NCBI RefSeq assembly: GCF_024343575.1 | Contig: NZ_RJUA01000120.1 | Coordinates: forward strand, 62,001 to 126,000 | Origin: Lacihabitans sp. LS3-19 | GTDB lineage: Bacteria > Bacteroidota > Bacteroidia > Cytophagales > Spirosomataceae | Direction: 5' to 3' | DNA: 64,000 bases | Shown: positions 7,682 through 16,115 of the stretch, piece after piece | How the letters are laid out: each line of letters starts with the position of its first letter | How positions within the stretch are numbered: the stretch's first letter is position 1 | Notes under the pieces: model-generated | Databases searched by the model: none | Seen by the model: only the letters and a program-made list of their open reading frames with translations | What the model was told of the DNA's origin: nothing | Position numbers and translations under genes: made by a program

Positions 7682-9514
7682 TCAACGATTTAGAAAATCT
7701 TGATATGACTTCTGTTGTAAGGCTTTTCCTTCCATTAAATCACTCGTTTTTTCTAATTCAGAATGCAACATTAATTGTTTGCCAACATTATCAAATAATA
7801 TTTCTTTGTTAGGCTTCACATAACCAAAACCATTATTGAAAACAAAAAATGCCCAAGGTTTCACATTGGTTTTAAACAAATCTTTGCTCCAGACAAAATC
7901 AGCTGCATTGATTTTTAATTGACCAAGTAGTGAAGAAGGAATATCGATTTGCGATGAAATAGCTTCATAAACGAAATTGTTTTTTACTGCTCCGCCTGTC
8001 CAAAGCATCGGTATTTTAAAATTATCCAGTCTCTTACCGGTTTCTGGCAATTTGTGCCCATGATCGCCTACAACTATAATTAAGGTATTTTTCCACCAAT
8101 CTGTAGTTTTAGCTTTTTCTATAAACTTTCCAAAACTTTCGTCTGAATAATTCAGAGAGTTTAAATATAAATCTACAGTGTTTTGACCCGTTATTTTAGT
8201 TTCTCTTGGAGTTTCGAAAGGTTCGTGACTACTTAATGTTAATAGTGTTGCAAAGAACGGTTTTTGAGAACTGCCTTTATGATCTTCTAAAAATTTATCA
8301 AAAATAAATTCATCATGTACACCCCATTTTGAAGTTACCAATTCATCTGGAAAATCATTCATATCTACTATTTTCTCATAATTTGAAGAAAAAAGGTAAG
8401 ATTTGATATTTGCAAAATCCGTATCACCACCATAATAAAATTGAGTAGAAAATCCATTTTCGCTGAAGGTTCTACTCAAGACAGGCAATGAAGCTGATTT
8501 GGTAGGTAATTTAATAATTGATTCAGTCGGTTGAGTTGGATATCCACTTAATATGCTCGTTATGGCTTTATCTGTTCTATCACCCATAGCATAGAGGTTA
8601 GAAAAATAAATCCCTTCATTCTTTAATTTATTAAAATAAGGAGTAATTTCTACATTATTGTGATTCTGATCCACAGCTTTTTTAGTGAAACTTTCCCATA
8701 TAATTATTAAAACATTAGGCTTTGGATTGTTAAGGACATATTTCTTTGGCAATTCACTTTTATATAGATTTTCAACTGTTTTGTCTAAATCATCTTTTGG
8801 AAGATAGGTATAAGGATTGACTTTGTTTGAAGAATTGTGAAGTAAAGAGCTAAAGAAATTCCAAGGGGAATTTAATGCCGAAATATTGGCAAAATTATTC
8901 TTCGAAAAATAAACTGAACTGTGGTTCATAGGAGCTATCCCAAATCCGCCTCGAATTGGAATAATTAATACTGCTACCATTAGTAGACCATAAATTAAAA
9001 ATGGAAAGTTTTTGATATACTTCCAATCATAGATTTTATTAGCAATTATTCTGTAAACAATGTAACTGGCAACAATTAGTAATAGAATAAAACTTATCAA
9101 CAATGGTATAACAGGAGAACTTTTCACAGAAGCCCAAGCTTCTTTTGGTGTTTTAAGATAGGCTAAAGGGGTTGCGTCTAATCTAAAAGACCAAATATTA
9201 TAAACTTCTAAATCGACAACGATTATTAAAGTTATGATCATTGTTAATATAAAAGTGTATGAAAAAATGGTGTTTTGAAATAGACTTTTATTAATGAAAT
9301 TTGAAAAAGTAACCCATAAAAAAGGAAATATACACAGGTAGCCAGCCATAGACAAATCCATTTTGAATCCATGCCAAAAAATCCCAAAAACAGTCTCAAG
9401 GGTAAGGTTTTTTGAATCTTCTATATGATAGGAAAGAAAAATTATCCTGGCTGCCAAAAAATAAATGGTCCAAAAAGAAAAATATATTAACATGAACCTT
9501 AACCTTTCTCTCAT
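7682..9514 (-). CDS. LTA synthase-like membrane sulfatase/phosphotransferase
   Basis: 610-aa inner-membrane protein with five likely transmembrane helices in the first 200 residues, then a periplasmic sulfatase-fold domain. NVLIIIWESF near 267 carries a metal-ligand Glu, AMGDRTDKAITSILSG near 310 contains the expected catalytic Thr, and VVGDHGHK near 480 gives the Asp/His metal ligands. The layout is that of LtaS/MdoB-type enzymes, which transfer glycerophosphate or phosphoethanolamine to surface glycans. The acceptor is unknown. A monocistronic minus gene, divergent from glnN. Confidence 0.85.
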   Translation of the reverse strand: MRERLRFMLIYFSFWTIYFLAARIIFLSYHIEDSKNLTLETVFGIFWHGFKMDLSMAGYLCIFPFLWVTFSNFINKSLFQNTIFSYTFILTMIITLIIVVDLEVYNIWSFRLDATPLAYLKTPKEAWASVKSSPVIPLLISFILLLIVASYIVYRIIANKIYDWKYIKNFPFLIYGLLMVAVLIIPIRGGFGIAPMNHSSVYFSKNNFANISALNSPWNFFSSLLHNSSNKVNPYTYLPKDDLDKTVENLYKSELPKKYVLNNPKPNVLIIIWESFTKKAVDQNHNNVEITPYFNKLKNEGIYFSNLYAMGDRTDKAITSILSGYPTQPTESIIKLPTKSASLPVLSRTFSENGFSTQFYYGGDTDFANIKSYLFSSNYEKIVDMNDFPDELVTSKWGVHDEFIFDKFLEDHKGSSQKPFFATLLTLSSHEPFETPRETKITGQNTVDLYLNSLNYSDESFGKFIEKAKTTDWWKNTLIIVVGDHGHKLPETGKRLDNFKIPMLWTGGAVKNNFVYEAISSQIDIPSSLLGQLKINAADFVWSKDLFKTNVKPWAFFVFNNGFGYVKPNKEILFDNVGKQLMLHSELEKTSDLMEGKALQQKSYQDFLNR

Positions 9515-9564
9515 ATATTTTACGATTTAATTTAAAAAGAAAAAAACAAATGCTTATTTTGCCT

Positions 9565-9572
9565 CAAATATA
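9565..9572 (-). promoter_or_regulatory. Candidate -7 box for the LTA synthase-like gene
   Basis: TATATTTG on the minus strand matches TAnnTTTG exactly, about 50 nt before the sulfatase start, in the 85-nt divergent gap shared with glnN. Confidence 0.5.
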
Positions 9573-9599
9573 ATTACAACAAACCATTTTTCTTAAAAT

Positions 9600-11792
9600 A
9601 TGTCCGAACTTAGATGGAAAGCGATTGATGTAGCACAAAATCGCACGATTCCAAAAATCAACATTCCGGAAGGCAAAGTAACTGATTTTTATGGCATTCA
9701 CACCTTTACAGACGAGGCTATGAAAACCCTACTTTCACCAGATGCCTATAAAAAAGTTTCAAACGCTATAAGGACTGGAGATAATATTGAAGGCAATGTG
9801 GCAGACGAAGTAGCTTCGGCTATGAAATCATGGGCCATTTCAAAAGGTGCCACGCACTATACCCACTGGTTCCAACCATTGACCGGCGGAACTGCCGAAA
9901 AACATGATGCTTTTTTTGATATTTCGTTTGACGGTCACGCCATCGAGAAATTCAAGGGTAGTGCATTGGTTCAGCAAGAATCAGATGCTTCGTCTCTTCC
10001 AAACGGGGGAATCAGAGAGACTTTTGAGGCCAGAGGATATACCGTTTGGGACCCTAACTCACCAGCATTTATAAGCTACAATAGTTCTGGTACGGGTACT
10101 TTATGTATTCCTAGCATCTATTTTTCATACACAGGAGAGCTTTTAGATGCTAAAACGCCATTGTTAAACTCTACGATTGTTTTAGACAAAGCAGCAACTG
10201 CAGTTGCCAATATTTTTGACAGAAATGTTGAAAAAGTAACAGCAACTTGTGGTATTGAACAAGAGTATTTCTTGGTAGATAAAGCACTTTATTCTTCTCG
10301 CCCTGATTTGATAATGTGCGGGAGATCAGTATTTGGTCATTCGCCTGCCAAGGGTCAACAGCTTGAAGACCATTACTTTGGGTCGATTCCACCAAGAATC
10401 AATGCCTTTATGGTGGATTTTGAGATTGAAGCTTTGAAAATTGGAATACCAGTAAGAACCCGTCATAATGAAGTGGCTCCAGGTCAATTTGAAGTAGCAC
10501 CGACATTTGAGGAAATAAACTTGGCTTGCGATCATAATATTCTTTTGATGGATATAATGAAAAAAACGGCCATGAAACATAATTTCGAAGTTCTTTTTCA
10601 TGAAAAACCATTCGCAGGCATAAACGGAAGCGGAAAACACAATAACTGGTCTATTAAAACAGACACAGGAGTAAATCTATTGGGACCAAGTACAAAACCT
10701 AAAGAAAGTTTGCGTTTTGTTACATTTTTGGTAAACATCGTAAAGGCAGTTTACGAGAATGCAGACATGCTTAGAGCCACTGTGGCCACTGCAGGAAACG
10801 AACATAGACTTGGGGCAAATGAGGCTCCACCTGCAATCATTTCAGTATTTTTAGGCACTCAAATGACCAAGGTACTTGAGGATATTGAAAACAAAGAAAT
10901 AATTGAAATTGAAAAAGGTGAAAATGCCTATATAAAATTAGGTTTAAATAGAATTCCTTCTGTTTTGCTTGACAACACAGACAGAAACAGAACTTCACCT
11001 TTTGCTTTTACAGGAAATAAATTCGAATTTAGAGCGGTTGGGTCCTCAGCTAATTCGGCTACTCCAATGATGGTTTTGAATACCATTGTAGCTAAGCAAT
11101 TAGAAGCTTTCAGAAAAGAATATGATTTAGAAAGAGAAAGAGATCCTTCTAAAAAAGAAGGCATTATCTTGAAAATTCTGAAAAAATACATCAAAGAATC
11201 AAAGGATATTTTGTTTGAAGGCAATGGCTATTCTAAAGAATGGGAAGATGAAGCTGCAAAGAGAGGATTGTCAAATATTAAAGATGTACCAGATGCCTTA
11301 AAAGCTTATATTTCTGAACAAACAATCGAACTTTTTGAGTCCATGAAGGTGTTGACTCAACGAGAACTTCATGCACGCTATGAAATTAGATTGGAGAATT
11401 ACATCAAGAAAATTCAGATTGAGTCTCGTGTAATAGGAGATTTAGCTCAAAATCATGTAGTTTCTACTGCAATTAAATATCAAACCAGATTGGTTCAAAC
11501 CGCAAAAGCTTTGATAGATTTGGACATGAAAGATGAAGCTGAGCCGATTGTTTCTATTATTAAAGATATTTCGAAACATGTAAACGTGATATCAAAAAAT
11601 GTTAAAGATATGACGGATGCTCGTAAGAAAGCGAATAATACGGAAGAGCTTACCGAAAGAGCAAAAATGTATTCAAACGATGTCAAGACATATTTTGATA
11701 TAATTCGAAAAAGTGTTGATAAATTAGAGCTCATCATTGACGATGAGGATTGGCCATTAACCAAATATAGGGAACTTTTATATATAAGATGA
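9600..11792 (+). CDS. glnN: Glutamine synthetase, type III
   Basis: Large (730 aa) GSIII, the form typical of Bacteroidota and some cyanobacteria, making glutamine from glutamate, ammonium and ATP. Motifs in order: an N-terminal GSIII-specific region ending near HWFQPLTGGTAEKHD (~89-103), CGIEQEYFLVD near 217, RHNEVAPGQFEVAP near 288, FHEKPFAGINGSGKHNNWS near 335, AGNEHRLGANEAPP near 398 and FAFTGNKFEFRAVGSSANS near 464. A long helical C-terminal domain (about 560-720) is characteristic of the class. The TGA stop lies in a GAT repeat and overlaps the ATG of the next gene, so the two are almost certainly translationally coupled. Confidence 0.96.
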   Translation: MSELRWKAIDVAQNRTIPKINIPEGKVTDFYGIHTFTDEAMKTLLSPDAYKKVSNAIRTGDNIEGNVADEVASAMKSWAISKGATHYTHWFQPLTGGTAEKHDAFFDISFDGHAIEKFKGSALVQQESDASSLPNGGIRETFEARGYTVWDPNSPAFISYNSSGTGTLCIPSIYFSYTGELLDAKTPLLNSTIVLDKAATAVANIFDRNVEKVTATCGIEQEYFLVDKALYSSRPDLIMCGRSVFGHSPAKGQQLEDHYFGSIPPRINAFMVDFEIEALKIGIPVRTRHNEVAPGQFEVAPTFEEINLACDHNILLMDIMKKTAMKHNFEVLFHEKPFAGINGSGKHNNWSIKTDTGVNLLGPSTKPKESLRFVTFLVNIVKAVYENADMLRATVATAGNEHRLGANEAPPAIISVFLGTQMTKVLEDIENKEIIEIEKGENAYIKLGLNRIPSVLLDNTDRNRTSPFAFTGNKFEFRAVGSSANSATPMMVLNTIVAKQLEAFRKEYDLERERDPSKKEGIILKILKKYIKESKDILFEGNGYSKEWEDEAAKRGLSNIKDVPDALKAYISEQTIELFESMKVLTQRELHARYEIRLENYIKKIQIESRVIGDLAQNHVVSTAIKYQTRLVQTAKALIDLDMKDEAEPIVSIIKDISKHVNVISKNVKDMTDARKKANNTEELTERAKMYSNDVKTYFDIIRKSVDKLELIIDDEDWPLTKYRELLYIR

Positions 11793-12337
11793 TGATGATG
11801 AACGACGGTTTTAAACAAGAAGAGATTGACCAATTGAAAGCGGAATGCGAAGATGAAGGTCAGAGTTTTGTGCTGGTAGAAGATGAGGAGGATTTTGATG
11901 ATGAAAGCGAGTTCGCACATTTCCAGTTTGTGGGCATGCACGAAGGAAAAGAAGTGATTTATGATGCACTTTTGAGTACCTTGTCTCTTCACCATAGTAG
12001 TTTACTTTATGAAGAAGCTGAGAAAAAAGTAGTTAAAATTTACAAGGATTTTGTGCCGTTTGAAGAAAGGGTAGAAGGCGTAAAAGTAAACGAAGAAGCT
12101 GAGCAAATGATAGAAGAGCTCATAGAGGAAATGGAAGACGAAGAAACTATAAAAGTTTCAGAATTTGTGGAGATAGAATTGGATTTTGAATATGGAATCG
12201 GGCTTGATATTGCATTGAATGTTGAAGAAATTACTGTTGAGGTAATTGAGGATTTCATTAAAAATTTCAATGCTGGAACAGTAAAATTAGACAAGACGCT
12301 CTACAGCTTTAAGCATGGTTTCGAAGACGAAGATTGA
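11789..12337 (+). CDS. Acidic conserved protein coupled to glnN (unknown function)
   Basis: 182 aa, not recognised. The start is ATGATGATGATG: four consecutive in-frame Met codons, the first overlapping the glnN stop (ATGA). The protein is strikingly acidic: an EDEEDFDDESE tract near residue 31 and Glu-rich stretches near 95-120. The first part resembles the short DUF1292-like acidic cores (VEDEEDFDDESEFAHFQFV), but I cannot confirm a family. Predicted cytoplasmic, no signal peptide or membrane helix. Its 3' end overlaps rsmE by 23 nt. Coupling to glnN suggests, but does not show, a GSIII-related role. Confidence 0.75.
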   Translation: MMMMNDGFKQEEIDQLKAECEDEGQSFVLVEDEEDFDDESEFAHFQFVGMHEGKEVIYDALLSTLSLHHSSLLYEEAEKKVVKIYKDFVPFEERVEGVKVNEEAEQMIEELIEEMEDEETIKVSEFVEIELDFEYGIGLDIALNVEEITVEVIEDFIKNFNAGTVKLDKTLYSFKHGFEDED

Positions 12338-13028
12338 TTTTCTGTTTTATTGTCCTGATATTGAGAAGAATAGATGTTTAGATTTGGCTGACTCAATGCA
12401 TGTGGCTAAAGTTCTTCGCAAAAAACAGGGAGATATTATTCAAATAACGGATGGAGTAGGGGGCTGGTACAGATGTGCTGTATCAGACCCTAATCCCAAA
12501 GCTTGCAAGTTTGAGATATTAGAAGAACAGAAAGAATATAACAAAGCAAAAAGGGAAATCTACATCGCTATTTGTCCTACAAAAAATGCAGATAGAATCG
12601 AATATTTTATTGAAAAGTCTATTGAAATTGGTGTTAGTGGAATTTTCTTCCTAAAAACGCAAAATACGTATCCAAAGAAAATAAATAATGAGCGATTCCG
12701 AAAAATAGCCATTTCGGCGATGAAACAATCTTTGAAAGCCTATTTGCCTTTTTTAAGTGAATTAATTTTATTTTCTGATTTTTTGAAAAAACATTCTGAA
12801 TTTGAACAAAAAGTGATTGCTCATTTAGCAAATGACGCAGAAGATATTATTTCACTTGATATAAAAGACAAAATATTGGTTTTGATAGGACCAGAAGGAG
12901 ATTTTTCAACATCTGAAATACAAATGGCGAAAGAAAGTGGTTTTAAAAATATAACTTTGGGACAAAATAGATTAAGAACAGAAACAGCTGGAGTATTGGC
13001 AGCAAGTATCCTGAATTTAAAATTATGA
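12315..13028 (+). CDS. rsmE: 16S rRNA (uracil-1498-N3) methyltransferase RsmE
   Basis: SPOUT-class methyltransferase, 237 aa, that methylates U1498 of 16S rRNA using SAM. The N-terminal PUA-like part contains HVAKVLRKKQGDIIQITDG near 29; the C-terminal knotted SPOUT domain shows the hallmark LVLIGPEGDFSTSE near 188 and LGQNRLRTETAGV near 214. The start overlaps the acidic gene by 23 nt; this is the only in-frame ATG near the N-terminal motif, so it is preferred. The stop overlaps the next gene through ATGA. Confidence 0.95.
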   Translation: MVSKTKIDFLFYCPDIEKNRCLDLADSMHVAKVLRKKQGDIIQITDGVGGWYRCAVSDPNPKACKFEILEEQKEYNKAKREIYIAICPTKNADRIEYFIEKSIEIGVSGIFFLKTQNTYPKKINNERFRKIAISAMKQSLKAYLPFLSELILFSDFLKKHSEFEQKVIAHLANDAEDIISLDIKDKILVLIGPEGDFSTSEIQMAKESGFKNITLGQNRLRTETAGVLAASILNLKL

Positions 13029-13684
13029 GAAAATTAGTATTCGCATTTTTAGCTTTATTTACTTTCAATTTTGCATTTTCTCAAATGTACACATTGAAAA
13101 TTGCGAAGTTGAAATACAATGGAGGAGGAGATTGGTATGCCAATAAAACTTCTTTGCCTAATCTTATTAATTTTTGTAATAAAAACCTAAAGACCAATAT
13201 ATTTCCTGAAGAAGATATAATTGAGCCAGGTGATAAAAAACTATTTCAGTATCCATTTGTGCACATGACTGGTCATGGAAATGTGACTTTCTCAGAACAA
13301 GAAGCTAAAAATCTTAGGAATTATTTGATAGCAGGAGGTTTTTTGCATATTGATGACAACTATGGCCTAAACCAGTTTGCAAGAAGAGAAATGAAAAAAG
13401 TTTTTCCTGAACACGATTTTGTTGAGATTCCATTTTCTCATCCAATTTATCACCAGAAATATCAATTTAACAAAGGTTTACCAAAAATTCACGAACATGA
13501 CAATAAACCACCTCAAGGTTTTGGAATAATACATGAAGGTAAATTGGTATGTTTTTTTACTTTTGAATGTGATTTAGGAAATGGATGGGAAGATCAATCC
13601 ATTTACAATGACCCGGAAAGTACAAGACAAGAAGCTCTAAAAATGGGAGCAAATTTGGTACAGTTTGCCTTTACAAATTATTGA
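13025..13684 (+). CDS. DUF4159-domain exported protein
   Basis: 219 aa with a clear signal peptide (MRKLVFAFLALFTFNFAFSQ, likely cleaved after residue 19-20). The rest matches DUF4159: FVHMTGHGNVTFSEQE, NYLIAGGFLHIDDNYG, and a PHE/His-rich SHPIYHQKYQF segment. DUF4159 proteins are predicted to have a glutamine-amidotransferase-like fold; no activity is established. It is translationally coupled to rsmE by a 4-nt overlap and runs into the convergent SGNH-like gene with a 7-nt overlap at the 3' ends. Confidence 0.85.
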   Translation: MRKLVFAFLALFTFNFAFSQMYTLKIAKLKYNGGGDWYANKTSLPNLINFCNKNLKTNIFPEEDIIEPGDKKLFQYPFVHMTGHGNVTFSEQEAKNLRNYLIAGGFLHIDDNYGLNQFARREMKKVFPEHDFVEIPFSHPIYHQKYQFNKGLPKIHEHDNKPPQGFGIIHEGKLVCFFTFECDLGNGWEDQSIYNDPESTRQEALKMGANLVQFAFTNY

Positions 13685-14676
13685 TATATTTCTTCAAGAA
13701 TTTGTTTTCCCACCGAAGGTTTGAAATGCGAGCCTTCGTAATAATTTCCTAAATAATTGGTATATTTATTCTTTCCTGAATAATTATAAACCCTATTTTT
13801 TCCGAAATATATATTCAGGATTTCTAAATCCAAAGCGTTATAATCTCTTTGGTCATACAGCGGAGCAATAATAATCTTGTAGTCCGTTTTGTTTCTTTTA
13901 AAAATCTCAGCAATTTTTTTCAAATTCTCAATATGATATTTCTTTATGGAAGCTTCCAACATTATTGGCGAATTTGTTCTTTTAGGAAACTCGTCAGATT
14001 TATAATAGTTTAAAGAATCAGCATTGATTTTTGCTATATTTTCTGGAAAGAGAAAGTTGTTATTGGGAGTTGTATAAAAATATTTAAACTTAAAAAACTC
14101 ATCCATATAAGGCCTGAAAGTTTTAAATATCTTCAAATCGAAAAAGGAAACAAAATATTGTTTTTTGAAAAAAGACTTGAAAAAGATCAAATGATATTGA
14201 AAGAAATTGGTTGAATCATCCCACCTATAGTCTTTCAAATGTACAATGGATTCAGATTTGTCAAATTTTTCACTAAAAGTGTCATTATCTATTAATACAA
14301 TGGCATTTTTTATTTGATTTCCATTTTTCTCGATAAACGCTAATTTTTCAGCGATTCCCGAGATATTGTCATTGAAAGAATCAAAATGATATGGGTTTGC
14401 ATCATTAATATTTTTGCCAAAATCTTCAGTTAAAAATGCACTTGACCTAGAACTTCCAAAAATGAATGATTTAAAATTGAATTTTGGATTATTATTTAAA
14501 AATGTCTGCGTACTTATTCTGTTTCTATTGTAAGTTTTCAAAAAATTACTTCCGTAGTCTTCATAATTATATAAAACATGGAATGGGTCAAAAATAAAAT
14601 AACTAATAGCCAATATCCAGATTGGAAGACCAAACAAAAAAAGTTTTTTTATGAATATTTTGAAATTGTTTGTCAT
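13678..14676 (-). CDS. SGNH-hydrolase-like membrane-anchored protein, partner of MBOAT
   Basis: 332 aa, with a single N-terminal membrane anchor (about 11-30) and the rest outside the cytoplasm. FIFGSSRSSAF near 72 resembles the SGNH block I (Gly-x-Ser), and GSHFKPSVGKQIL near 316 resembles the C-terminal block V with the catalytic His. It lies 3 nt after the MBOAT acyltransferase. Such pairs (AlgI with AlgJ/AlgX, PatA with PatB) O-acetylate exported polysaccharides, and I infer the same here. The sequence itself is poorly conserved, so the exact family is uncertain. Confidence 0.7.
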   Translation of the reverse strand: MTNNFKIFIKKLFLFGLPIWILAISYFIFDPFHVLYNYEDYGSNFLKTYNRNRISTQTFLNNNPKFNFKSFIFGSSRSSAFLTEDFGKNINDANPYHFDSFNDNISGIAEKLAFIEKNGNQIKNAIVLIDNDTFSEKFDKSESIVHLKDYRWDDSTNFFQYHLIFFKSFFKKQYFVSFFDLKIFKTFRPYMDEFFKFKYFYTTPNNNFLFPENIAKINADSLNYYKSDEFPKRTNSPIMLEASIKKYHIENLKKIAEIFKRNKTDYKIIIAPLYDQRDYNALDLEILNIYFGKNRVYNYSGKNKYTNYLGNYYEGSHFKPSVGKQILEEIYQ

Positions 14677-14679
14677 GAA

Positions 14680-16110
14680 TTAAAACTGGAAATAGATAAA
14701 CTGTACTTCGCCAAAATAACCGAAAGTCAATAAAAAGAATAAAAAGAAATAGTACATTCCGTATCGTTGCCACCTAGGTCTGGATTCCACCCAAACTCCC
14801 ATGTCTTTGGTGTTTTGCATATATTGAACTGTTTCCAAAATTACCATTCCAACTAGTACAACCAAAAGGTCTTTGAGGCCAATTAAATCCACAATTTGCT
14901 TGAAACTATGGCTGCTTTTGGCAAACATATTCATAATTACATATTTGGCATCAGAAAACTTAGTTGCCCTAAAAAATATCCAAGCAAAAACAACCAAAGC
15001 TACTGTTATGATATTTTGTAGGATGTTGCTCAATTTATTTCCAAACAGTCCAAAAAACCTTTGTTGGGCATTTTTAGTTAACTGCCCAATAATCTGGTAA
15101 AATCCATGCAAAGCTCCCCATATTACAAAGTTCCAACTGGCACCATGCCACAAACCACTTACCATAAAAACAAAAAACAAGTTGAAATATTTTCGTGAAG
15201 TACTCACTCGATTACCTCCCAATGGAATATACAAATAGTCTCTAAACCATGTTGAAAGCGATATATGCCATCTTTTCCAAAACTCAGATATGCTTTTTGC
15301 ATAATAGGGTCTGTCAAAGTTTTTCATTAATTTAAAGCCCATTGTACGTGCAGTACCTAAGGCAATATCAGAATATCCAGAAAAATCACAATAGATTTGG
15401 ATAGAATAAAATAGCGTTGCAATAAGCAAAGGAGCTCCTTGATATTGACCCAAATCCCCATACACTTTATCTACAAAAACACTTAGATTATCAGCTATCA
15501 CTACTTTTTTGAACATTCCCCAAAGTATAAGTCTCAGGCCAGACTTAACACGCTCAATATCAAATTCATGCTTTTCATAAAACTGATATAGAACATTTTG
15601 AGGTCGTTCAATTGGTCCTGCAACCAACTGTGGGTAAAACATTACATACAATGCATATATTCCAAAGTTTCGTTCCACTTTTTGGTTGCCTCGGTACACT
15701 TCTATGGTGTAACTCATGGCCTGAAAAGTATGAAAAGAAAGACCTATGGGAAGAATAAAATGCCATAAAGGGTCATAATGTGTTCCGTTAATTCTAAAAG
15801 TAACTGAATTTACGTTTGCTAAAATGAAGTAATAATATTTAAACAAAGCTAAAACGCCGATATTAGCTACCAAACTTATAGCCAAAGCCCATTTTCGCTT
15901 AACTCCCTGGCTTTGGTCTATCCAAATACCAGCAAAATAATCGATTACTATAGTAAAAAGTAGAATGAATATATATTCCCACTTAAAAAAAGCATAAAAA
16001 ACGCAACTTGCAACCAAAAGTAACGCCCATCTCAATTTGTAAGGAATTACAAAATATAGAAAGGTTACAATTGGAAAAAATAGTAAAAACTCAAATGAAT
16101 TGAAAAGCAT
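14680..16110 (-). CDS. MBOAT-family O-acyltransferase (AlgI-like)
   Basis: 476-aa polytopic membrane protein of the membrane-bound O-acyltransferase family. The invariant His is at about residue 322 in SGLWHGASWNFVIWG, with the second conserved His in GALHGFYQ. Other AlgI-like blocks include FFPQLVAGPI-type YPQLVAGPIERP near 151 and FWKRWHISLSTWFRDYLY near 271. It would transfer acyl groups, probably acetyl, across the inner membrane to a surface glycan with the downstream SGNH-like protein. The target glycan is not encoded here. Confidence 0.92.
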   Translation of the reverse strand: MLFNSFEFLLFFPIVTFLYFVIPYKLRWALLLVASCVFYAFFKWEYIFILLFTIVIDYFAGIWIDQSQGVKRKWALAISLVANIGVLALFKYYYFILANVNSVTFRINGTHYDPLWHFILPIGLSFHTFQAMSYTIEVYRGNQKVERNFGIYALYVMFYPQLVAGPIERPQNVLYQFYEKHEFDIERVKSGLRLILWGMFKKVVIADNLSVFVDKVYGDLGQYQGAPLLIATLFYSIQIYCDFSGYSDIALGTARTMGFKLMKNFDRPYYAKSISEFWKRWHISLSTWFRDYLYIPLGGNRVSTSRKYFNLFFVFMVSGLWHGASWNFVIWGALHGFYQIIGQLTKNAQQRFFGLFGNKLSNILQNIITVALVVFAWIFFRATKFSDAKYVIMNMFAKSSHSFKQIVDLIGLKDLLVVLVGMVILETVQYMQNTKDMGVWVESRPRWQRYGMYYFFLFFLLTFGYFGEVQFIYFQF

Positions 16111-16115
16111 AGTGA

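Noticed and set aside
11789-11800. ATG repeat as a phase-variation tract
   Set aside because: Slippage by a triplet changes only the Met count and not the frame.
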